Shown: positions 42,354 through 52,247, numbered from the stretch's first letter. The stretch: 64,000 bases of DNA from an uncultured Clostridia bacterium (GCA_947631575.1 CANRLW010000004.1:1-64000); one strand, 5' to 3'. Notes: a model not told the origin generated them from the sequence alone. Made by a program: numbers and translations.

Positions 42354-43580
42354 ATGGCAGATCAGATAAAAAAAGTAGTTCTTGCTTATTCCGGAGGACT
42401 TGATACGTCAATCATTATTCCTTGGCTCAAGGAAACATATCCGGGCTGCGAGGTAATTTGCGTTGCGGGCAACGTCGGACAGGACGCGGAGATCGAAGGT
42501 CTTGAAGAGCGTGCGAAGAAAACAGGCGCGTCTAAACTCTACATCGAGGATATTCAGGACGAATTTGTAAACGACTTTGTGTTCCCTACTCTCAAAGCGG
42601 GCGCAAAGTATGAGGGCTATCTCCTCGGAACATCTTTTGCTCGTCCTCCCATTGCAAAGAGAATTGTTGAGATAGCAAAGAAAGAGGGCGCGGACGCTAT
42701 CTGCCACGGCTGTACGGGAAAAGGAAACGACCAGGTTCGTTTTGAGCTTACGATAAAGGCGCTTGCTCCCGAAATGAAGATAATCGCTCCATGGAGGATC
42801 TGGGACATCAAGTCTCGCGACCAGGAGATAGACTATGCCGAGGCGCATAATGTTCCCATAAAGATAACGCGTGAAACAAACTACTCTAAAGATATGAACC
42901 TGTGGCATCTTTCGCATGAAGGTCTTGACCTTGAAGATCCTGCAAATGAGCCGCAGTATAACAAAGAGGGATTTCTTGAACTCGGAGTTTCTCCCGAACA
43001 AGCTCCCGACAAGCCCACTTATATAACCATTCACTTTGAAAATGGCGTTCCTACTGCGCTTAACGGCGAAGAAATGGACGGCGTAAAGCTCATCAAGGCT
43101 TTGAACAAGGTAGGCGGAGAAAACGGTATAGGTTTGTTTGATGTTGTTGAAAACAGGCTTGTCGGAATGAAGTCAAGAGGCGTTTACGAAACTCCCGGCG
43201 GAACTATTCTCTATCACGCTCACGAAGTTCTTGAAACTATCTGCCTTGACAAGGAAACACAGCACTATAAATACGGACTTGCGCAGAAATATGCAGAGCT
43301 CGTTTATAACGGTCAATGGTACACCCCTCTGCGCGAGGCCATGGACGCTTTTGTAAATAAGACACAGGAGACCGTTACAGGCGATGTAAAGCTTAAGCTC
43401 TACAAGGGCAACATAATAAATGCGGGCGTTACTTCTCCGTATACTCTTTACAGCGAGGACTTCGCATCTTTCGGTGAGGACGATGTTTATAACCAGAAAG
43501 ACAGCGCAGGATTTATTAACCTGTTTGGTCTGCCTATCAAGGTCAAGGCACTGCTTGACGCTGACAGAAACAAGAAATAA
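42354..43580 (+). CDS. argG: Argininosuccinate synthase
   Basis: Joins citrulline and aspartate with ATP. Motifs: [20 protein letters not shown] (PP-loop, residues about 9-28), [14 protein letters not shown], and [18 protein letters not shown]. 408 aa. Start ATG 42354 ([10 protein letters not shown]) follows AAAGGAG; the longer frame runs into the promoter. First gene of the operon. Confidence 0.97.
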   Translation: MADQIKKVVLAYSGGLDTSIIIPWLKETYPGCEVICVAGNVGQDAEIEGLEERAKKTGASKLYIEDIQDEFVNDFVFPTLKAGAKYEGYLLGTSFARPPIAKRIVEIAKKEGADAICHGCTGKGNDQVRFELTIKALAPEMKIIAPWRIWDIKSRDQEIDYAEAHNVPIKITRETNYSKDMNLWHLSHEGLDLEDPANEPQYNKEGFLELGVSPEQAPDKPTYITIHFENGVPTALNGEEMDGVKLIKALNKVGGENGIGLFDVVENRLVGMKSRGVYETPGGTILYHAHEVLETICLDKETQHYKYGLAQKYAELVYNGQWYTPLREAMDAFVNKTQETVTGDVKLKLYKGNIINAGVTSPYTLYSEDFASFGEDDVYNQKDSAGFINLFGLPIKVKALLDADRNKK

Positions 43581-44281
43581 TGAGCGGCTTTATGGTCTAC
43601 TGGTCAAAGGAATATGTGTCAAAGGTCCAAAAGGCCGGCGACACAGGTCCTTTGAAAGTTGTGTACGGCAGTCATCATACGATCATGCCGCATATAAAAT
43701 CAGTTAAAGTCGGCGACATAATTTATCCCGTTACGCTTATAAACGGGACTTTGGCAGTCATGGCAAGACTTCCCGTTGAAAAAATAGAGTGTGCGTTTGA
43801 ATACACCATACGAGAGCTTGGCAGAGCGTACAGCGCTCTTATTCCTAAGGACGTGGCGTATTACTGGAGAGAGCCGCGCGGCGAGTTTGTTGCAGTATAC
43901 TGCGGCGGCGGGTTTGTTACGGGGAAAAACACGTACATAAGTTTTCGCTACAGCGGAATGGCTGACCCGAAAGAAGACCATATTCCCGATGATATAACCC
44001 GCGAATATCGAGAATGGGAAATTCCCGAACCTCCGCATCTGTTTACGCAAGAACCAAAGATTTGTTGCGCAGAACAGGCGGCAAGCGGTGAACACGGCTC
44101 GGAAATTTTTCCGCGCGAGATACCGCTTGAAACGGCGAAAACTTTGCTTTTCGGGAATACGAGATCGTCTTTGAAACCGCTAAAGCTTGACAAAAACAGT
44201 CGTTTCTCCACTATGTCGCTTTCGGGATCTGTACGCAAAATGAGCGATGAAACGTTTGAAGTTTTTGAAAAGCTGTTTTAA
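43580..44281 (+). CDS. Conserved hypothetical protein in the arginine operon
   Basis: 233 aa. The ATG overlaps the argG stop (TAATG), so it is translationally coupled. The N-terminal part (GFMVYWSKEYVSKVQKAG, VKVGDIIYPVTLINGTLAVMARLPVEKIE in pieces) looks like a compact beta fold of the PUA/EVE type, but this is only a resemblance. The middle contains many aromatic residues (YYWREPRG, GKNTYISFRYSG) and a CC pair (KICCAEQAA). The C-terminal part is Ser/Lys-rich. No catalytic motif is recognised. The position between argG and argH suggests a role tied to arginine synthesis, or mere hitchhiking. Confidence 0.8.
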   Translation: MSGFMVYWSKEYVSKVQKAGDTGPLKVVYGSHHTIMPHIKSVKVGDIIYPVTLINGTLAVMARLPVEKIECAFEYTIRELGRAYSALIPKDVAYYWREPRGEFVAVYCGGGFVTGKNTYISFRYSGMADPKEDHIPDDITREYREWEIPEPPHLFTQEPKICCAEQAASGEHGSEIFPREIPLETAKTLLFGNTRSSLKPLKLDKNSRFSTMSLSGSVRKMSDETFEVFEKLF

Positions 44282-44350
44282 TATCATGCAAAGTGGTGAA
44301 AAACCGCTTTGCTGTTTAATAAGATAAATTCAACAGGAGTAACTTTTATT

Positions 44351-45736
44351 ATGGCAATGTGGGCAGGAAGATTTTCAAAAGAGGTTGACGAGGGTGTTAA
44401 TGCTTTCAACTCTTCCATATCTTTTGATGCGAGAATGTATAAGCAGGATATTGCGGGCAGCATTGCTCATGCGACAATGCTCGGAGAACAGGGCATTATA
44501 AGTATGAGCGACAGCCTTGAGATAATCGGCGGCTTAAAGGAAATTCTCGCGGATATTGACAGCGGAAAGCTTGTGTTCGATCCGAACGCGGAAGATATCC
44601 ATATGTTTATAGAGGCGGAGCTTACAAAGCGCCTCGGTGACGTTGGAAAAAGACTTCATACGTCGCGCTCGAGAAACGACCAGGTAGCTCTTGACATCAG
44701 GCTTTATCTGCGCGACGAGATAAAGGAAATTAAACAGCTCCTTACAAAACTTATTGAAACTCTCTGCAAACTTGCAGAAGAAAACGCCGACGCGATAATG
44801 CCGGGCTATACTCATCTACAGCGCGCCCAGCCGATAACGTTCGGACATCATCTTATGGCGTATGCGCAGATGTTGCTTAGAGATATTGACAGACTTTGCG
44901 ACACCGAAAAGCGAATGAACGTAAATCCTCTCGGGAGTTGTGCTCTCGCGGGAACTACCTACAACATCGACCGTTTCCGCACCTCTTCCCTGCTTGATAT
45001 GAAAGAACCTATGAAAAACTCTCTTGACGGAGTTTCGGACAGAGATTTCTGCATGGAGCTTGCGAGTGCGCTTTCTATCTGTATGGTTCATCTGTCGAGG
45101 TTTTCCGAGGAAATAATTTTATGGTGCAGCTGGGAGTTTAAGTTTATAGAGCTTGACGACGCTTTTTCAACAGGCTCGAGCATAATGCCGCAGAAGAAAA
45201 ATCCCGATGTTACAGAGCTTATAAGAGGAAAGACAGCGCGCGTTATAGGCGACAATATGACGCTGCTTACTATGATGAAAGGTCTGCCGCTTGCGTATAA
45301 TAAGGATATGCAGGAGGACAAAGAGGCGATCTTTGACGCCGTGGACAACATAAAGCTATGTATTTCAACGTTTACGCCCATGCTTGCGACAATGACAGTT
45401 CTTCGCGACAATATGCGAAAGGCTGCCGCAAAGGGCTTTATAAACGCAACGGACTGCGCGGATTATCTAGTAAAGAAAGGAATGCCGTTCAGAACTGCTT
45501 ATAAGATAACGGGCGGGCTTGTAGCGCTTTGCATAAGCAAAAACACAACGCTCGAAGAACTTCCGCTCGATGAATACAAAAAAGCGAGCGAGCTTTTCGA
45601 CAGCGATGTATATGATGCGATAAATCTTGAAACCTGTGTTAAAGAGCGGAAGTCTTACGGCGGTCCTTCGCCGGAAAGCGTGCTGACGCAGATAAAATCG
45701 GTTAAGAATAAACTTGGAGAGTTAAACAATGGTTAA
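44351..45736 (+). CDS. argH: Argininosuccinate lyase
   Basis: Releases arginine and fumarate. Motifs: MWAGRFSKEVDEGVNAFNSSI, HTSRSRNDQVALDIRLYLRD in the form TSRSRNDQVA, GYTHLQRAQPITFGHHLMAY, and the superfamily signature GSSIMPQKKNPD. 461 aa. Start ATG 44351 (MAMWAGRFSK) follows AGGAG 11 bp upstream. The end overlaps argC by 8 bp. Confidence 0.97.
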   Translation: MAMWAGRFSKEVDEGVNAFNSSISFDARMYKQDIAGSIAHATMLGEQGIISMSDSLEIIGGLKEILADIDSGKLVFDPNAEDIHMFIEAELTKRLGDVGKRLHTSRSRNDQVALDIRLYLRDEIKEIKQLLTKLIETLCKLAEENADAIMPGYTHLQRAQPITFGHHLMAYAQMLLRDIDRLCDTEKRMNVNPLGSCALAGTTYNIDRFRTSSLLDMKEPMKNSLDGVSDRDFCMELASALSICMVHLSRFSEEIILWCSWEFKFIELDDAFSTGSSIMPQKKNPDVTELIRGKTARVIGDNMTLLTMMKGLPLAYNKDMQEDKEAIFDAVDNIKLCISTFTPMLATMTVLRDNMRKAAAKGFINATDCADYLVKKGMPFRTAYKITGGLVALCISKNTTLEELPLDEYKKASELFDSDVYDAINLETCVKERKSYGGPSPESVLTQIKSVKNKLGELNNG

Positions 45737-46667
45737 GGTTTATATTGACGGGCAGGAAGGCACAACGGGTCTTAAAATTCTCGAAAGATTTGAAGGCAGA
45801 AATGATATTGAACTGTTGAAAATCGACGAGGACAAGCGCAAGGACAATGACGAGCGCAAAAAGATGATAAATTCTGCCGATTTCACGTTTTTATGTCTGC
45901 CCGACGCCGCGGCAAAAGAGGCAGTTGCAATGGCGGGAGATAAAGTGAGGATAATAGACGCGTCTACCGCGCATAGGACAAATCCTGAATGGGCATATGG
46001 ATTTCCCGAGCTTGGCGCGGATTTCAGAGAGAAGATAAAAAACAGCAGCAGGACGGCTGTTCCCGGCTGTTATGCGAGCGGCTTTATTTCAATGGTATAT
46101 CCGCTAATAAAGCTCGGTATCATGCCCGAGGATTATCCTGTAGTATGCCATGCGGTTTCGGGATACAGCGGCGCGGGAAAGAAAGCTATTGCCGTTTACG
46201 AGGGCGAAAACCGCCCTGCGGAATATGACAGTCCGCGTCAGTATGCGCTGACTCAACAGCACAAGCATCTTCCCGAAATGCAGAAGATTTGCGGGCTTTC
46301 GTATGCGCCGATCTTTAATCCGCTTGTATGTGATTATTTTTCGGGAATGGTAGTGACTGTTCCGATATTTACAAGATTACTTACAAAAAAATATTCGGCG
46401 GGCGACATAAGAAATGCACTTTCGGAATTTTACGAAAAGAACGGTTCTTATTTTGTAAAGGTAATGCCCGAAGGCGAGCCCGAGGACGGATTTATTGGCG
46501 CGAATAACATAAGCGGAACAAACAATATGCAAATTTACGTAAACGGTAACGAAGAGCGGATTGTTCTCTGTTCTAGGCTCGACAATCTCGGAAAGGGCGC
46601 ATCGGGCGCGGCAGTTCAGTGCTTGAATATAATGATGGGAATTGACGAAAAAACAGGTTTAGTTTAA
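45729..46667 (+). CDS. argC: N-acetyl-gamma-glutamyl-phosphate reductase, type 2
   Basis: NADPH-dependent reduction of N-acetylglutamyl phosphate. The short form (312 aa) with YIDGQEGTTGLKILERF (NADP fold), DASTAHRTNPEWAYGFPEL, and the catalytic Cys in VPGCYASGFIS is the type 2 enzyme found in some bacteria. GYSGAGKKAI and QQHKHLPEMQ follow. It starts inside argH. Confidence 0.95.
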   Translation: MVKVYIDGQEGTTGLKILERFEGRNDIELLKIDEDKRKDNDERKKMINSADFTFLCLPDAAAKEAVAMAGDKVRIIDASTAHRTNPEWAYGFPELGADFREKIKNSSRTAVPGCYASGFISMVYPLIKLGIMPEDYPVVCHAVSGYSGAGKKAIAVYEGENRPAEYDSPRQYALTQQHKHLPEMQKICGLSYAPIFNPLVCDYFSGMVVTVPIFTRLLTKKYSAGDIRNALSEFYEKNGSYFVKVMPEGEPEDGFIGANNISGTNNMQIYVNGNEERIVLCSRLDNLGKGASGAAVQCLNIMMGIDEKTGLV

Positions 46668-46722
46668 ATTTGGTTTTGCAAGTTGAAGCGCTTGTCGGCA
46701 TAATTGAAATTGAGGGTTATTT

Positions 46723-47184
46723 ATGTATTATAAGGAAATCAGGGTCTGGGTACCTGACGAAGAAGTTCTGAATATAAAGTTTCTTAGACACGATAAATTT
46801 TTTGTTCTTAATTATCTGAACAAGCCGTATATAATTACAGCCGAAGTTTCGGGAACTAAAAATTTTATCGGCTTTGGAGCAGACGGAAATATTTTTCTTC
46901 TTGACAGAGAAAGAAACCGCGTTGCTTATGCGTCAAGCTCGCTTGCGGTTTTCGGAAGGCAGTTAAAGCATTATCGCGATTTTATTGCTGTGCCGAATGA
47001 TACAAATGAAGAAACCGAAAATACAGAAAATGCTGAAAATACGGAAAATGCAGAAACAGACAATTCAACTGACAAATTAAAAAAATTAGAAGAGCAAATT
47101 AAAAAGCTCGATAAAAACGCATTTACAGATGACAATAATTTCTGGTCGGAAGTTATGAGCGGGCTTAAAGTAAACGAAAACTGA
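46723..47184 (+). CDS. Hypothetical protein with Glu/Asn repeat tract, SUKH-like
   Basis: 153 aa. The first 95 residues (GTKNFIGFGADGNIFLLDRERNRVAYASSSLAVFGRQL in pieces) vaguely recall SUKH-type small folds used as immunity proteins, which often end in an N/S-S-L-xx-F motif. Residues about 101-118 are a short tandem tract of NTENAE units, followed by a Lys/Leu coiled-coil-like segment (DKLKKLEEQIKKL). Start ATG 46723 follows GAGGG. Located between argC and argJ; its role is unknown. Confidence 0.7.
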   Translation: MYYKEIRVWVPDEEVLNIKFLRHDKFFVLNYLNKPYIITAEVSGTKNFIGFGADGNIFLLDRERNRVAYASSSLAVFGRQLKHYRDFIAVPNDTNEETENTENAENTENAETDNSTDKLKKLEEQIKKLDKNAFTDDNNFWSEVMSGLKVNEN

Positions 47185-47204
47185 TATAAAATAAGAGGTT
47201 TAAG

Positions 47205-48440
47205 ATGGTTAAATTTGAGGGATTTGATTTTATAGACGGCGGCGTTTGCGCCGCAAAGGGATTTACCGCATCGGGTGTTATTGCGGGAATTAAAGCGGGT
47301 AACACGACAAAGCGCGACCTTGCTCTTATAAAATGCTCTGTAAGATGCAGAACGGCGGCTATGTTTACAAAAAACAAAGTAAAAGGCGCGCCTATCCTTG
47401 TCTGCAAGGAACATCTTAAAGACGGCTATGCACAGGCGGTCATTGTAAACAGCGGAAACGCCAACACCTGCAATGACAACGGGATAGAGATAGCAGAAGA
47501 AATGTGCAGCCTTGCGGCGGAATCTCTTGAACTTGAAAAAGAAGATATCCTTGTAGGTTCTACGGGAGTTATTGGTCAGAAGTTGAGTATTGAACCTATC
47601 AGAAATGTAATTACCGAGCTTACGGGTTCACTAAGCGAAAAAGGAAGTCCTCTTGCCTGCGAGGCAATAATGACAACAGATACACGCAAGAAAGAATTTG
47701 CTGTAGAATTCGAGCTTGACGGAAAGAAGTGTCATGTCGGAGGTATCTCAAAAGGCAGCGGAATGATAAATCCGAATATGGCGACAATGCTCGCGTTTAT
47801 TACCACTGATGTAAAAATAAACGGCGAACTTCTTCAAAATGCATTGAGAAAAGTCTGCGCACTGACATATAATATGGTCAGCGTTGACGGCGACACTTCT
47901 ACAAACGACTCGCTCATACTTATGTCGTCGGGGCTTGCGGAAAACAATGAGATAATTTGCGAGGATAACCGTTATGATACTTTTGTAAATGCACTTTACG
48001 CAGTCATGATGAACCTTGCAAGAGAAACCGCGCGTGACGGAGAGGGAGCGACAAAGCTAATCGAATGTATAGTAAACGGCGCTCCGAATGAAGAAACGGC
48101 GAAAATAGTCGCAAAGTCAGTTATTTCTTCGAGCCTTGTAAAAGCGGCTCTGTTTGCCGCTGACGCGAACTGGGGACGTATACTCTGCGCTATAGGATAT
48201 GCCGACGCTGAATTTGACATAAATAAAACCGACGTTGAACTTGCGAGCGCAAAGGGAAAAATTTCCGTATGCAAAAACGGCGCGGGTGTTGACTTCTCGG
48301 AAGAAATAGCAAAGGAGATACTTTCCGAGGAAGAAATTAAAATTATAGTTTCTCTTAACAGCGGCGACGGAAATGCAATAGCATGGGGCTGTGATCTTAC
48401 GTTTGATTATGTAAAAATAAACGCAGAATACAGGACTTGA
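47205..48440 (+). CDS. argJ: Glutamate N-acetyltransferase (ArgJ)
   Basis: Recycles the acetyl group from N-acetylornithine to glutamate and may be bifunctional. The self-cleavage site is in GMINPNMATMLAFITTD (Ala-Thr, nucleophile Thr). AVIVNSGNANTCN and NWGRILCAIGYADAEFD are characteristic. 411 aa. Start ATG 47205 follows AAGAGGT. No argA or argE is seen, consistent with the cyclic pathway. Confidence 0.96.
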   Translation: MVKFEGFDFIDGGVCAAKGFTASGVIAGIKAGNTTKRDLALIKCSVRCRTAAMFTKNKVKGAPILVCKEHLKDGYAQAVIVNSGNANTCNDNGIEIAEEMCSLAAESLELEKEDILVGSTGVIGQKLSIEPIRNVITELTGSLSEKGSPLACEAIMTTDTRKKEFAVEFELDGKKCHVGGISKGSGMINPNMATMLAFITTDVKINGELLQNALRKVCALTYNMVSVDGDTSTNDSLILMSSGLAENNEIICEDNRYDTFVNALYAVMMNLARETARDGEGATKLIECIVNGAPNEETAKIVAKSVISSSLVKAALFAADANWGRILCAIGYADAEFDINKTDVELASAKGKISVCKNGAGVDFSEEIAKEILSEEEIKIIVSLNSGDGNAIAWGCDLTFDYVKINAEYRT

Positions 48441-48506
48441 TTAAGTTAATAAATTATTATAAAATCGGGCTTTACAGTCCGCAGGATATGAGGGGAAATT
48501 TTAAAA

Positions 48507-49361
48507 ATGGAAATTGATTATGATATTCGGGCAAACGTAATGGTAGAGGCTCTCCCCTACCTACAGAAATACAACAACAAGGTAGTTGTCGTTAAATACG
48601 GCGGAAATGCCATGACAAACGACAGACTGAAACAAGCCGTAATGCAGGATATTGTTCTGCTTTCACTTGTCGGGATAAAAGTAGTTCTGGTACACGGCGG
48701 CGGTCCTGAGATAAACGATATGCTTAAAAAGATCGGAAAAGAAAGCAAGTTTGTAAACGGTCTGCGCTATACGGACGAAGAAACTATAGACATCGTTCAG
48801 ATGGTTCTCGCGGGAAAGGTAAACAAAGACCTTGTGTCCATGCTTGAAAGCCATGAGGGAAAAGCGATAGGACTGTGTGGACTTGACGGAAATATGATTG
48901 AGGCGAAAATGCTCGACGAAAATTTAGGATATGTCGGCGAAATAACTGACGTTCACCCCGAAATAATACAAAATGCGCTCGACAACGGTTATATACCCGT
49001 TATTTCAACGATAGGGCGCGGCAAGGACGGGACTGTATATAACATAAACGCTGATACTGCCGCAGCGAGAATTGCCGCGGAAATGAAAGCTCCGAGCCTT
49101 ATTCTGCTTACAGATATAAAAGGTCTTTTGGAGGACAAGGACGACGAAAATACGATAATAAGGACTGTCGGCGTGAGCGAAGTTCCGTACCTCAAAAAAC
49201 AAGGCATAATTTCGGGTGGAATGATACCGAAGATAGAATGCTGTGTTGAGGCAGTCCGCAGAGGCGTTAAGCAGGCGAACATAATCGATGGAAGAATACC
49301 GCATTCCATTCTTATTGAACTTCTGACGGATATAGGCGCGGGAACAATGATAGTTGCATGA
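48507..49361 (+). CDS. argB: Acetylglutamate kinase
   Basis: Phosphorylates N-acetylglutamate. Amino-acid-kinase motifs: VVVKYGGNAMTN, VLVHGGGPEINDML, GLCGLDGNMI, and NINADTAAARIAAEM. 284 aa. Start ATG 48507 follows AGGGG. A hexameric arginine-inhibited form is usual in such operons, but this is not visible here. Confidence 0.96.
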   Translation: MEIDYDIRANVMVEALPYLQKYNNKVVVVKYGGNAMTNDRLKQAVMQDIVLLSLVGIKVVLVHGGGPEINDMLKKIGKESKFVNGLRYTDEETIDIVQMVLAGKVNKDLVSMLESHEGKAIGLCGLDGNMIEAKMLDENLGYVGEITDVHPEIIQNALDNGYIPVISTIGRGKDGTVYNINADTAAARIAAEMKAPSLILLTDIKGLLEDKDDENTIIRTVGVSEVPYLKKQGIISGGMIPKIECCVEAVRRGVKQANIIDGRIPHSILIELLTDIGAGTMIVA

Positions 49362-49371
49362 GAGGTTTTAA

Positions 49372-50535
49372 ATGAGTACGATTGAACAATTTAATAAATA
49401 TGTTATGCAGTCTTACGGTAGATACGATCTTGTTCTGGACAACGGCGAAAAGGTCGTTTCTGCCGATGAAGACGGAAAAAGGTATATCGACTTCGGTTCG
49501 GGGATAGGAGTAAATTCCCTGGGATATTGCAACGACAAATGGGTAAATGCGATATGCTCACAGGCAAAAAAGCTCCAGCATACCTCAAACTATTACTACA
49601 CGAAAATTCAGGCTGACTTTGCAAAAGCGCTCTGCGAAACGGCTGGATATACGAATATGTTCTTCGGAAATTCGGGAGCTGAGGCAAACGAATGTGCTAT
49701 AAAAATTGCAAGAAAGTACAGCTTTGATAAATATGGAAAAGGTCGACACAATATAATAACGCTGAAGAATTCGTTTCACGGCAGAACTTTAGCGACAATT
49801 TCCGCAACGGGACAGGACGTTTTCCACAACTACTTCTTCCCTTTTGTCGAAGGATTTATAAACGTTGAGGCAAACGATATAAACGATCTTCGCGAGAAAC
49901 TTGATGACACAGTTTGCGCGGTCATGTTTGAATATGTTCAAGGTGAAGGCGGAGTTATAAAGCTCGAACAGGATTTTGTAGACGAGATATTCAAGCTCTG
50001 CGGAGAAAAGGACGTTATAACCATCGCGGACGAGGTACAAACGGGCGTAGGAAGAACAGGAAAATTCCTGTGCGGCGATAATTTCGGTCATAAGGCTGAC
50101 CTTACGACGCTTGCTAAAGGGCTTGCGGGAGGAGTTCCGATAGGAGTTTGTCTTTCGGGTGATAAATGCGCAAAGGTACTTACTCCGGGAACTCACGCAT
50201 CAACATTCGGCGGAAATCCTATAGTATGCGCGGGAGGACTTGCAGTTCTTGAAACAGTAAACTCTGACGGATTTCTTGACGAAGTAAATAAAAAGGGAGA
50301 ATATTTCCGCAATAAGCTGAAAGCGCTACCCGAAGTAGTTTCCGTTTCTGGAATAGGTCTTATGATAGGTATTGAACTAAAATCAAAAGACGCGCATGAT
50401 GTGGCAAAAGCGGCGCTCGACAACGGGCTTTTAGTACTAACCGCAAAAGAAAAATTAAGACTTCTCCCCCCTCTTACAATATCGTATGAGGAAATTGACG
50501 AAGGAATGGAAATACTTGCAAGGATCTTAAAATGA
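49372..50535 (+). CDS. argD: Acetylornithine aminotransferase
   Basis: PLP-dependent class III aminotransferase: FFGNSGAEANECAIKIAR, NSFHGRTLATISATGQ, IADEVQTGVGRTGKF, and the PLP Lys in TTLAKGLAGGVPIG. 387 aa. Start ATG 49372 follows GAGGT. Makes N-acetylornithine for ArgJ. Confidence 0.96.
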   Translation: MSTIEQFNKYVMQSYGRYDLVLDNGEKVVSADEDGKRYIDFGSGIGVNSLGYCNDKWVNAICSQAKKLQHTSNYYYTKIQADFAKALCETAGYTNMFFGNSGAEANECAIKIARKYSFDKYGKGRHNIITLKNSFHGRTLATISATGQDVFHNYFFPFVEGFINVEANDINDLREKLDDTVCAVMFEYVQGEGGVIKLEQDFVDEIFKLCGEKDVITIADEVQTGVGRTGKFLCGDNFGHKADLTTLAKGLAGGVPIGVCLSGDKCAKVLTPGTHASTFGGNPIVCAGGLAVLETVNSDGFLDEVNKKGEYFRNKLKALPEVVSVSGIGLMIGIELKSKDAHDVAKAALDNGLLVLTAKEKLRLLPPLTISYEEIDEGMEILARILK

Positions 50536-50548
50536 GAAAGGAGAAAAA

Positions 50549-50947
50549 ATGAAAAGATTAACTCAGATCATTTCGGTCGTAAGTCTTTTGATAGCCGCAG
50601 TGGCTTTGATCTTTAATTTCCAGGTGCTTTTTGGAAGAAGTTATTTTATTAGATTTGCAATTTTTTCAACGATACGAAGTGGCGACATGATGGGCTTTTT
50701 AGGAAATCTCCTGGGACTTCTTCTTACGTCTTTCGCATTCGCTGCAATGGGAATCTACGGCGTTATGCTGACGATTTTTAACAAGGAAAAGGCAAGAAAG
50801 CCCGCTCTTATATCGGGAATATGTGTAACACTTCTTGCGCTTGTTTCTCTGTTCTTCAGCTTTCACAATAATTTCAACATAGGCGATATTCTTATAGTTC
50901 TCTTCCCTGCTGCGTTTACATTTTGCGTGATACAAACGGCAAAATAA
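50549..50947 (+). CDS. Small four-helix membrane protein in the arginine operon
   Basis: 132 aa with four hydrophobic helices (about residues 6-26, 48-75, 86-106 and 111-128). No family is recognised. Start ATG 50549 follows GAAAGGAG. It lies between argD and argF, with its end 26 bp before argF. It could be a transporter-like or accessory protein; function unknown. Confidence 0.75.
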   Translation: MKRLTQIISVVSLLIAAVALIFNFQVLFGRSYFIRFAIFSTIRSGDMMGFLGNLLGLLLTSFAFAAMGIYGVMLTIFNKEKARKPALISGICVTLLALVSLFFSFHNNFNIGDILIVLFPAAFTFCVIQTAK

Positions 50948-50973
50948 ATAAAAAACTGAAAGGAATTTTTATA

Positions 50974-51885
50974 ATGAAACATTTATTGAAACTGCTCGAT
51001 CTGAGCACTGAGGAGATAATTGACATACTTAATCTTGCGGATCAGCTCAAATACGAGCAAAAGCACGGTATCCCTCACAACATTTTAAAGGGTATGACGC
51101 TGGGAATGATCTTCCAGAAGGCGTCTACAAGAACTCGTGTTTCTTTTGAAACGGGAATGTATCAGCTTGGCGGAAACGCGCTGTTCCTTTCTTCAAAGGA
51201 ACTTCAGATAGGGCGTGGAGAGCCTGTTCAGGATACGGCTCGTGTTCTCTCGCGCTATCTAAACGGAATTATGATAAGAACGTTTGAACAGTCCGAGGTA
51301 GAAAATCTTGCGGAATTTGGTTCTATTCCTATAATAAACGGACTGACGGATTTTTGTCATCCTTGCCAGGTACTTGCTGATTTACAGACGATACGCGAAT
51401 ACAAAAACAAGCTCGAGGGTCTGAACTTCTGCTATATAGGCGACGGAAACAATATGGCAAATTCTCTGACGGTAGGTTGTCTTAAAGTGGGAATGAACGT
51501 TACTCTCGCCTGCCCAGAGGGTTATTATCCCGATGAAAAAGTACTTGATTTTACAAGGGATTATGAAAACTTTAAGATCGTAAACAGTCCTGTAGAGGCT
51601 GCCGCTGACGCGGACGTACTTTATACTGACGTATGGGCGTCTATGGGAATGGAAGACGAAGTAGAAAAACGCAGGATAGCGTTTAAGGGATATCAGATAA
51701 ACGACGATGTTATGGCATCGGCAAAATCCGACGCAATAGTTATGCACTGTCTGCCCGCACACCGTGAAGAAGAAATAACTTCAAAGGTATTTGAACAGCA
51801 CGCAAAGGAGATCTTTGACGAGGCTGAAAACCGTCTGCACGCACAAAAAGCCGTTATGGTAAGGCTTATGGCAAACGAGGGGTAA
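50974..51885 (+). CDS. argF: Ornithine carbamoyltransferase
   Basis: Makes citrulline from ornithine and carbamoyl phosphate. Motifs: FQKASTRTRVSFE (carbamoyl-phosphate site STRTR), NGLTDFCHPCQVLAD, YIGDGNNMANSL, and the ornithine motif HCLPAHREEEI. 303 aa. Start ATG 50974 (MKHLLKLLDL) follows AAAGGAA. Last gene of the arginine operon. Confidence 0.96.
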   Translation: MKHLLKLLDLSTEEIIDILNLADQLKYEQKHGIPHNILKGMTLGMIFQKASTRTRVSFETGMYQLGGNALFLSSKELQIGRGEPVQDTARVLSRYLNGIMIRTFEQSEVENLAEFGSIPIINGLTDFCHPCQVLADLQTIREYKNKLEGLNFCYIGDGNNMANSLTVGCLKVGMNVTLACPEGYYPDEKVLDFTRDYENFKIVNSPVEAAADADVLYTDVWASMGMEDEVEKRRIAFKGYQINDDVMASAKSDAIVMHCLPAHREEEITSKVFEQHAKEIFDEAENRLHAQKAVMVRLMANEG

Positions 51886-51967
51886 TGCTTTCAGGACAAT
51901 AGGCATGTTTCCTGAATAAAAGAAAGATTGATACGGCATATAAATCGGAATTTGAGAGGTTCAGTTT

Positions 51968-52161
51968 ATGATTGAAAAATGTGAAAAATGCGGCGGCGAG
52001 TTAATTGAGGGCGTAATGGCATTACGCATGGAATGTGTTTTTATCCTAAAGGAGAGATAAATAAGATCAAACCGAAAAGAAGTCCCATTATCTGCTACTG
52101 CTGTACGAATTGCGGGCATATTCAGAATTTTAAAGCAGTTGAACTTGATAAATTAAAATAA
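51968..52161 (+). pseudogene. Frameshifted small zinc-ribbon gene
   Basis: ATG 51968 behind GAGAGGT gives MIEKCEKCGGELIEGVMAL and stops at 52060. In the next frame, from about 52039, reading continues as YPKGEINKIKP, then IICYCCTNCGHIQNFKAVEL, to TAA 52159-52161. Together they would make a normal zinc ribbon with CxxC at both ends, so one base has been lost in the T run 52038-52042. This is either a real broken gene or a sequencing error. The 17-bp palindrome GCGTAATGGCATTACGC (52011-52027) lies just before the break. Confidence 0.65.
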
Positions 52162-52218
52162 CGGGCAATATTTAAAATCAGCTCAATAAATGATTTTCTG
52201 TATTTCAGATAATTAACA

Positions 52219-52247
52219 TCACCGAACGATTTGTTCGGTGAATTTTT
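52219..52247. terminator. Rho-independent terminator after the arginine operon
   Basis: TCACCGAAC (52219-52227) pairs with GTTCGGTGA (52233-52241), then ATTTTTT. It probably also serves the convergent small gene ending at 52247. Confidence 0.85.
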
